This document shows, one piece after another, positions 6,583 through 11,434 of a stretch of DNA of 11,434 nt. The stretch is from RGIG1959 sp964564305 (GTDB lineage Bacteria > Bacillota > Clostridia > Oscillospirales > Acutalibacteraceae). The translations under genes were made by a program, and so were the position numbers. Position 1 is the stretch's first letter; every line of letters starts with the position of its first letter. Under the pieces are notes generated by a model. The model was not told the origin of the DNA. It saw only the letters and a list, made by a program, of their open reading frames with translations, and made no database searches. The stretch covers positions 1 through 11,434 of the forward strand of contig CAZMAM010000039.1 of the NCBI GenBank assembly GCA_964564305.1, given 5' to 3'.

Positions 6583-8562
6583 ATGGATCACGAAACCGCG
6601 CAAAAACGCATAGAAGAACTGAAAAGGGAAATCGATTATCACAGCTACCGCTACTATAACTTGGATGATCCGGAAATAGAGGACGACCGATTCGATGCCC
6701 TAACACAGGAACTGAAAAAATGGGAAGAACGGTTTCCGGATCTGATCACACCGGATTCCTACACCCAGCGGGTGCACGGATCGGCTTCTTCTCTCTTTAC
6801 CGGCGTAACGCATACGGTTCCCCTGCTGAGTTTGCAGGATGTTTTCAGCGAACAGGATCTCATCGATTTTGATCACCGGGTGCGTCAGACGGACAACGCT
6901 CCCTGCTATGTGGTGGAGCCGAAAATCGACGGGCTTTCGGTGGCGCTGGAATACATAGACGGGCGCTTTGTTCGAGGTGCTACCCGGGGAGACGGAATAA
7001 CGGGAGAAGACATCACCGAAAACCTCCGGCGCATCCGCCGCATTCCGGCGGTACTGACCGGCGCACCGCATCGGGTGGTTGTCAGAGGCGAGGTATATAT
7101 GCCCCGCCGCGTATTTGCCGCATTGGTTCAGGCCCAAGAAGAGGCGGGAGAAAAACCGTTTAAGAACCCACGAAACGCTGCAGCCGGATCATTGCGGCAA
7201 AAAGACCCGGCCGTCACCGGGCGCAGAAAACTGGATTTGTTCGTTTTTAATTTGCAGCAAATTGAGGGCGAAGAAATACTCTCTCACACACAAGCGCTGT
7301 CCCGCCTGAAGGAAATGGGCTTTCCGATCGTTGAAAACGGATTTGCAACCGATTCTATTGAGCGGGCGATCGATCAGGTTCGTCGACTGGGCGAAGCACG
7401 TGCTTCTCTTCCGTTTGATATGGATGGCGCGGTCATCAAGGTGGATAACCTGACTCTGCGGGAAAAATTGGGAACCACGGGAAAATTTCCCAAATGGGCG
7501 GTGGCTTTCAAATATCCTCCCGAACAGAAAGAAACCGTTTTGCAACGTGTGGATTTTCAAGTGGGGCGCACTGGCGTGATTACTCCGATTGGCATTTTTT
7601 CTCCGGTGTCTTTGGGCGGCACAACCGTTTCACGCGCAACGCTGCACAATGAGGATTTTATCGCCGAAAAGGGATTATGCACCGGAGATACCGTTGCCCT
7701 GCGCAAAGCGGGGGAAATTATACCGGAAGTGGTGTGGGTGATTTCACATCCCGCAAAAACCGAACCGATCGTCTTTCCCGCCGTTTGCCCTTCCTGCGGA
7801 GATCCCGTAGTGAGAGAGCCGGGTGAAGCGGCAGTGCGGTGTATCAACCCGGACTGTCCCGCACAGCGGATACGGCGCTTGATTCATTTCGCTTCCCGGG
7901 AGGGAATGGATATCGACGGATTAGGCCCTTCCGTCATTGAGCAATTGGTTTCCGAGGGACTGGTCAGTCACCCGGATGATTTTTATGCGCTGTCGGTGGA
8001 ACAAATAGCACCGCTGGAACGCATGGGAAAAAAATCCGCCGAAAATCTGCTGAATGCCATTGAACATTCCAAGCATCAGGAACTTTCCCGTGTGTTGGCC
8101 GCGCTGGGCATACGCCATATTGGCGAGAAAGCGGCAAAACTGCTGGCCAATCACTTTGGCGATATGCAAGGCGTGATGAATGCTTCCCGGGAACAGATGA
8201 ATGCCATTGACGGATTCGGCGATATTATGGCCGAAAGCGTAGAAGCCTTTTTTGACCGTCCCGCTTCCCGCCGACTGGTTCTGCGTCTGGAAGAAGCGGG
8301 CGTAAATATGCGGGAGCATCCGCAAACAACCGGCAATAAGTTTGCCGGAATGACTTTTGTGCTGACCGGCACATTACCGACTATGACCAGAGCGGAGGCT
8401 TCATCCGTTATCGAACGATACGGGGGAAAAACATCATCGTCCGTTTCCGCAAAAACTACCTATGTTCTGGCGGGAGAAGAGGCGGGATCCAAGCTGACCA
8501 AAGCCCGGTCTTTGGGCATTCCTGTTTTGACCGAAGAGGAATTCAGGAAAATGCTGGAGTAA
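6583..8562 (+). CDS. ligA: NAD-dependent DNA ligase LigA
   Basis: The 659-residue protein is a complete bacterial replicative ligase. It seals nicks between Okazaki fragments and in repair, using NAD+ to form a ligase-AMP intermediate. The N-terminal Ia domain (about 1-60) has the NMN-contacting YHSYRYYNLDDPEIEDDRFD segment. The adenylation lysine is K114 in KIDG, followed by GDGITGEDITENLR and FEYP-like AFKYP nucleotidyltransferase motifs. An OB fold follows. A four-cysteine zinc finger uses C402, C405, C420 and C425. Helix-hairpin-helix repeats span about 430-570, and a BRCT domain from about 582 closes the protein (FVLTGTLPTMTRAEA to LTEEEF). ATG 6583 has an AGAGGG site 8 nt upstream and its own promoter. 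Neither pcrA nor gatCAB, frequent ligA neighbours, lies beside it. It converges with hslO, 98 bp away. Confidence 0.98.
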   Translation: MDHETAQKRIEELKREIDYHSYRYYNLDDPEIEDDRFDALTQELKKWEERFPDLITPDSYTQRVHGSASSLFTGVTHTVPLLSLQDVFSEQDLIDFDHRVRQTDNAPCYVVEPKIDGLSVALEYIDGRFVRGATRGDGITGEDITENLRRIRRIPAVLTGAPHRVVVRGEVYMPRRVFAALVQAQEEAGEKPFKNPRNAAAGSLRQKDPAVTGRRKLDLFVFNLQQIEGEEILSHTQALSRLKEMGFPIVENGFATDSIERAIDQVRRLGEARASLPFDMDGAVIKVDNLTLREKLGTTGKFPKWAVAFKYPPEQKETVLQRVDFQVGRTGVITPIGIFSPVSLGGTTVSRATLHNEDFIAEKGLCTGDTVALRKAGEIIPEVVWVISHPAKTEPIVFPAVCPSCGDPVVREPGEAAVRCINPDCPAQRIRRLIHFASREGMDIDGLGPSVIEQLVSEGLVSHPDDFYALSVEQIAPLERMGKKSAENLLNAIEHSKHQELSRVLAALGIRHIGEKAAKLLANHFGDMQGVMNASREQMNAIDGFGDIMAESVEAFFDRPASRRLVLRLEEAGVNMREHPQTTGNKFAGMTFVLTGTLPTMTRAEASSVIERYGGKTSSSVSAKTTYVLAGEEAGSKLTKARSLGIPVLTEEEFRKMLE

Positions 8563-8641
8563 AGCGCCGCTGCAATAAATGCAAGGTTTCCCTAAGGCAA
8601 CACCGAACAGAGACCGAGCTTGCGCGCAATGCCTGCCGAGT

Positions 8642-8661
8642 GGCCGGGCGTTACCCCGGTT
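8642..8661 (+). terminator. weak hairpin between converging ligA and hslO
   Basis: GGCCGGG (8642-8648) pairs with CCCGGTT (8655-8661), including two G-U pairs, around CGTTAC. A short TTT follows only on the plus strand, where it overlaps the hslO stop. It is the best terminator candidate in the 98-bp gap, but the T-tract is poor, so read-through from ligA into antisense hslO is possible. Confidence 0.25.
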
Positions 8662-9527
8662 TACGCGAGACGGAACAGTTCCTCTCGATGAAAAGTATAT
8701 ACGGCGTCACAAAACCGGCAGGTCACCTCTACTTTTCCGGTTTTGTCCGGTAAACTCATCCGTTCCTCCGGTTTCATGGTCAAAAGCGCTTTCATGACCC
8801 GTTCCCGGGAACAGGTGCAACGGTACACCGGATGATATTGCTCGGTCACCCGATAAGAAAATCCTTTCAAAGCGGTATGAAGTATATCCAAGAGCGAACG
8901 GCCGTCGTGAAACAAAGCTGTTATCGGGGGCAGCAAAGCAATATTTTTTTCGATTTGATCGACAATTTCGTCCGGGCAACCGGGAAGCAGCTGAAGCAAA
9001 AGTCCTCCTGCCGATTGAACCGTTAAATCGGGATTCACCGATACGCCCAGCGCACATGCGGTGGGAATTTGCTCGCTTTGCGCGTAATAAGCGGTGATGT
9101 CTTCCGCCACTTCCCCGCTGACCAAGGGAATACATCCCGAATAAGGCTTTTCTCCTTGAGTATCCCGAATCACATAAAGCATGCCTTTATTACCGACAGC
9201 TCCCCCGACATCCAGTTTTCCGGCGCATTTCAGCGGAATCTCCACTACCGGATTCTGCGCATACCCCCGCACATTGCCTTCACAATCGGCTATTGCCATA
9301 AGGGTGCCGGTGGGACCTCCCCCATGGATTTTCAGGGTGACGGAATCGCCTTGATTTTTGAGTGTGGTTCCCATAAGGGAAGCGGCAATCAGCAATCTGC
9401 CCAGCCCCGCCGTGACCACGGCAGAACTCCGGTGAATTTGTTCCGCCCGGGAAACGATGTCGGCACATTCCGCCGCCATTGCCATCACCGAACCGTCTGC
9501 TGTCAAGCAGCGAATAATTTCTCCCAT
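8661..9527 (-). CDS. hslO: redox-regulated chaperone Hsp33
   Basis: The 288-residue protein is the size of Hsp33, a cytosolic holdase that binds unfolding proteins under oxidative stress. The N-terminal domain carries family patterns: GRLLIAASLMGTTLK, GDSVTLKIHGGGPTGTLMAIAD, GNVRGYAQNP and VGNKGMLYVIRD. The C-terminal redox switch has all four zinc cysteines as C237-x-C239 and C270-x-x-C273; oxidation to disulfides releases zinc and activates the chaperone. It is the last gene of a three-gene minus-strand operon. Its ATG overlaps the methyltransferase stop in TGATG, and a GGGGG site lies within the upstream gene, implying translational coupling. No truncation or missing residue is seen. Confidence 0.97.
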   Translation of the reverse strand: MGEIIRCLTADGSVMAMAAECADIVSRAEQIHRSSAVVTAGLGRLLIAASLMGTTLKNQGDSVTLKIHGGGPTGTLMAIADCEGNVRGYAQNPVVEIPLKCAGKLDVGGAVGNKGMLYVIRDTQGEKPYSGCIPLVSGEVAEDITAYYAQSEQIPTACALGVSVNPDLTVQSAGGLLLQLLPGCPDEIVDQIEKNIALLPPITALFHDGRSLLDILHTALKGFSYRVTEQYHPVYRCTCSRERVMKALLTMKPEERMSLPDKTGKVEVTCRFCDAVYTFHREELFRLA

Positions 9528-10288
9528 CAGCTATTTTCCCCCATAAATTCCCGTTTCGGCCGGTCGTTTCGCGCCACCAAAATCACCCGTTCGGATGTAT
9601 TGCGCGGCGGTTGATCTTCAAAGCCGTCATAGGCGGCAAGAAGCGTAAAATCGGCTTGTTCCAACAACCGTTTCCAAGTGTGCAGCGAATAAGCCCGCTC
9701 CGTTACTTCATCGGATGTTCTGCGATACAGGCCGTTATCTGTCTCTTCAAAAAAATCAAGCCACATATTTACTGTATGGCGCTTTGGGGCGTATCGGTTT
9801 TGCCAAGTACAAATCAGCCCGGGCTGTTCCAGCACAAAACAGCGGTTGCCCAGGATTTCCCGATGTTTGTAGACCGTATTGACGTCAAAAATGAACAGAC
9901 CGCCCGGTGAAATAAACAGCCTGAGCCGAGACAGGGCTTTGGCAATATCTCTGATGTTCAGCAGATGATTGAATCCGTCCATGGTGCAAACCGCGCCGTC
10001 TACAGTCCTGAGCAAATCCAGTTCCCGCATATCCTGGCACAACAGCAGAGTTTCGGTGCGTTCAGCCGCCAAGGCAAGCATTTCCGGAGAGCCGTCCACA
10101 CCGATTACGTGACGGCCGCAAGATTCCAGTTCCCGAATCAGTTTCCCGCTCCCGCATCCGAGATCCAGCAGCGTTTGGGAAGATGCCCCGAACCGGGCAA
10201 ATATTTCCAGAAGACGGCAGGCGACCGCGGAATAATCCGCCGTCATCAGGCGGTCGTAAACAGCCGCCAGTGCCCGATACCCGATCAT
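9527..10288 (-). CDS. class I SAM-dependent methyltransferase
   Basis: The 253-residue protein has the Rossmann methyltransferase fold. Motif I is DLGCGSGK (D42, G44, G46, G48), and the acidic end of strand 2 is D65 in GVDGSPEML. CQDMREL (84-90) fits the adenine-contacting region, and MDGFNHLL follows. The N-terminus (YRALAAVYDRLMTADY) resembles the YqeM group of Firmicutes methyltransferases, whose substrate I cannot name. The second half (FIFDVNTVYKHREILG, TWQNRY, WLDFFEET) is typical of these YqeM-like proteins and probably forms the substrate lid. ATG 10288 overlaps the yerC stop in ATGA with GGAG 5 nt upstream, so it is coupled to both neighbours. There is no signal peptide or membrane segment. 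The co-operonic YerC and Hsp33 suggest co-expression but do not identify the substrate. Confidence 0.88.
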   Translation of the reverse strand: MIGYRALAAVYDRLMTADYSAVACRLLEIFARFGASSQTLLDLGCGSGKLIRELESCGRHVIGVDGSPEMLALAAERTETLLLCQDMRELDLLRTVDGAVCTMDGFNHLLNIRDIAKALSRLRLFISPGGLFIFDVNTVYKHREILGNRCFVLEQPGLICTWQNRYAPKRHTVNMWLDFFEETDNGLYRRTSDEVTERAYSLHTWKRLLEQADFTLLAAYDGFEDQPPRNTSERVILVARNDRPKREFMGENS

Positions 10289-10599
10289 GCCGACTCCGCG
10301 TCGGATATGCCCTGTTCTTCTAAACGACGAAAGACCATATCATAGGCGTCACACCCGTATGTCAACGCACGGTTCACCCGGCTTACGGTAGCGGTGGACG
10401 CACCGGTTGCGGCGACAATGTCGCTGTATACCCGTTTTTCGCTGAGCATTTTTGCCACCGCAATTCTTTGAGAAAGGGCCTTGATTTCTGGCGCCGTGCA
10501 TAAATCTTCAAAAAATCGGTAGCATTCGTCCAGCGTTTTCAACTGCAAAATGGCCTGAAACAGAAAATCGGTTTCCGGATCCCGAAGCTTTTTGTTCAC
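10285..10599 (-). CDS. yerC: YerC/YecD family TrpR-like DNA-binding protein
   Basis: Starting at GTG 10599 gives 104 residues beginning MNKKLRDPETDFLFQAILQL, the usual start and length of the YerC/YecD subgroup of the Trp repressor superfamily. A TTG at 10656 would add 19 residues that do not look like the family. Helices with LKTLDECYRFFEDLCT and EIKALSQRIAVAKML precede a helix-turn-helix at about 57-79 (YSDIVAATGASTATVSRVNR). TrpR needs a tryptophan pocket; whether this protein binds a ligand is unknown. In Bacillus subtilis yerC lies near pcrB-pcrA-ligA, so proximity to ligA here fits a conserved neighbourhood. The ribosome site AGGCGG lies 9 nt before GTG, partly inside a hairpin (10611-10627). 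As first gene of the operon it may regulate itself, which is inference. Confidence 0.9.
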   Translation of the reverse strand: MNKKLRDPETDFLFQAILQLKTLDECYRFFEDLCTAPEIKALSQRIAVAKMLSEKRVYSDIVAATGASTATVSRVNRALTYGCDAYDMVFRRLEEQGISDAESA

Positions 10600-10610
10600 T
10601 GTTATAATCC

Positions 10611-10627
10611 GCCTTTCTGCGAAAGGC
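10611..10627 (-). promoter_or_regulatory. palindrome/hairpin over the yerC ribosome-binding region
   Basis: GCCTTTC and GAAAGGC form a perfect 7-bp inverted repeat around a 3-nt loop, ending 11 nt before the GTG of yerC. The 3' arm contains the AAAGGC part of its ribosome site. In RNA it would occlude the site; in DNA it could be an operator for a helix-turn-helix protein such as YerC. I see no clear -35/-10 pair for this operon nearby. Confidence 0.35.
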
Positions 10628-10737
10628 ACCGATGGAGCTATGAAACTGATTCCCAAATCGGCCTACCCTTCGCTTTCTTTTTCTGTTATCCTCTTACTGC
10701 AGGCGCTGGCATACTACAGAACCCGAAGAGGTGAGTG
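10628..10737. other. unresolved spacer between yerC and the IS110 element
   Basis: No gene is recognised here. The boundary of the insertion element and the promoter of the yerC operon should both lie within this stretch, but neither can be fixed by eye. A CATACT with an upstream TG (10707-10715) could be an extended -10 for rightward transcription into the element, but it lacks a good -35. Forward and reverse open frames crossing the region show no family resemblance. Confidence 0.35.
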
Positions 10738-10911
10738 GCGGGGCTGTATAGCGGCAACCCCGCATTTTTATATGGCGTCGGCCGTCCGTTAAGGCATCAA
10801 TGAATGGCGCAAGCAAGTAGCCCGTAAACTTATCTCTTCCGAAGTTGACTCGATTTCGCCGGACGGCCAGTCCCTGCCAGCCCTGCAAATTTTTTGTAGG
10901 AGGGACTCTTA
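10738..10911 (+). ncRNA. candidate IS110-type bridge RNA / structured leader
   Basis: This noncoding stretch directly precedes the transposase and can form several stems. GCGGGG/CCCCGC pairs 10738-10743 with 10758-10763. GGCCGTCCG/CGGACGGCC, a perfect 9-bp closing stem, pairs 10780-10788 with 10860-10868. Inside it, GTAAACTT/AAGTTGAC (10824-10831 with 10842-10849, one mismatch) closes a 10-nt loop. TGCAAA/TTTGTA (about 10884-10898) abuts the ribosome site. In IS110-group elements this position encodes the bridge RNA whose two loops pair with target and donor DNA, and the size (about 174 nt) is close to the known IS621 RNA. The pairing loops have not been matched to any target, so this rests on position and folding potential. 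Confidence 0.45.
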
Positions 10912-11434
10912 TTGGCTTTTAAAATCTTCCGTAACAACTGCTGTGGTCTCGATGTCCACAAAACCTGGATTTATGCCTGTATCGGCATGACCGATCCCAA
11001 TGGGAGAACGGAGTACAAGCAGGCACGCTTCTCTTCCTTTTCCAAAGGTCTTCGGGATTTGGCCTCTTGGCTGGCTAAATATTCCTGCTATGAGGTCTGC
11101 ATGGAATCTACCGGCAAGTACTGGATCCCTGTCTTCAACGTCCTGGAGAAAACCTGCTTCGTTACTCTCGCACACCCCAAATACACAAAACCCCAAAGGG
11201 GCAACAAAACCGACCGCAAGGATGCAAAATGGATCTGTGACCTGTTCATGTGCGACATGATAAAGCCCAGCTTTATCCCATCCCCTGAGATCCGCCAGCT
11301 CCGCGACCTCATGCGCTACCGTTTCAAGCTTACCAACATGCTCACCGGCGAGAAGAACCGCGCCCAGAACTGCCTGACTGTCTCCAACCTGAAGCTTGAC
11401 GATGTCTTCAGTGATGTCTTTGGAAAGTCCGCGC
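10912..11434 (+). CDS. IS110-family transposase (DEDD recombinase), N-terminal part
   Basis: The frame is open from TTG 10912 to the window edge (174 codons); IS110 transposases are normally 300-450 residues, so the C-terminal serine-containing Tnp domain is outside. The N-terminal RuvC-like DEDD catalytic domain is clear: D14 in CGLDVHK, E65 in MESTGKYW, and D101 and D104 in KTDRKDA. HPKYTKPQRGNKTDRKDAKW and IRQLRDLMRYR are further family signatures. The start is set by a near-perfect AGGAGGG (10898-10904) spaced 7 nt from TTG; no ATG is available before D14. With its bridge RNA the enzyme would exchange the element between a circular donor and a target site. No frameshift or stop is seen in the visible part, so it may be functional. 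Confidence 0.93.
   Translation, partial: MAFKIFRNNCCGLDVHKTWIYACIGMTDPNGRTEYKQARFSSFSKGLRDLASWLAKYSCYEVCMESTGKYWIPVFNVLEKTCFVTLAHPKYTKPQRGNKTDRKDAKWICDLFMCDMIKPSFIPSPEIRQLRDLMRYRFKLTNMLTGEKNRAQNCLTVSNLKLDDVFSDVFGKSA

Larger units (their letters stand above)
10738..11434 (+). mobile_element. IS110-family insertion sequence, left part
   Basis: The transposase is of the IS110 DEDD type and is preceded by structured noncoding DNA, so the element's left end lies between yerC (10599) and about 10738. The right end is beyond the window. IS110 elements usually lack terminal inverted repeats and target duplications, so the exact left border cannot be read here; the start given is the first structured stem, not a proven end. 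Confidence 0.55.

Noticed and set aside
9069..9614. 181-codon forward open frame antisense to hslO
   Set aside because: It is fully overlapped by Hsp33 and the methyltransferase, both of which have intact family motifs on the other strand.
10600..10656. Longer yerC start at TTG 10656
   Set aside because: The 19 extra residues would translate the hairpin and ribosome-site region; GTG 10599 gives the family length of 104 residues and the conserved start.
1..11434. CRISPR array, tRNA or rRNA genes
   Set aside because: No regularly spaced repeats of 25-40 bp, and no tRNA cloverleaf or rRNA-like sequence was seen on either strand by eye.

Overview
The window looks like a chromosomal segment of a low-GC-lineage Gram-positive anaerobe, most likely a clostridial (Eubacteriales/Oscillospirales-like) bacterium with roughly balanced GC. 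The lineage is inferred from an AddA-type helicase-nuclease, NAD-dependent LigA, Hsp33, a YerC/TrpR-like regulator close to ligA, and strong AGGAGG-type ribosome sites. No species can be named from the sequence alone.

Layout. Positions 1-504 are gene-poor and end in a strong intrinsic terminator. Directly behind its T-run sits a heavily deleted group II intron (505-1121). It keeps its 5' end, the C-terminal maturase part of its reverse transcriptase, and intact-looking domains V and VI. Next comes a stand-alone Fic-family protein (1315-2355) with its own sigma-A-like promoter and terminator. A 460-bp decayed intergenic stretch follows, with a second, unrelated-looking maturase scrap on the minus strand. 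Together, 1-2860 reads as an accessory island.

The central core is housekeeping DNA: addA (minus, 2864-6439) and ligA (plus, 6583-8562) diverge from a 143-bp intergenic region. addB, the usual partner of addA, is next to neither end of addA. Converging on ligA is a tightly overlapping minus-strand operon read in the order yerC (TrpR-like regulator), a SAM-dependent methyltransferase, then hslO (Hsp33). Its junctions are ATGA and TGATG overlaps. The core genes share a theme of DNA repair and replication (AddA, LigA) and oxidative or protein-folding stress (Hsp33).

The right end (about 10.7 kb to the edge) is the left part of an IS110-family element. Its DEDD transposase runs off the window. 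The roughly 175 nt upstream of the transposase can fold into several stems and sits where IS110-group elements encode their bridge RNA. That candidate RNA, the deleted intron behind a terminator and the addA gene lacking an adjacent addB are the points most worth a second look. I found no clearly new multi-gene system.
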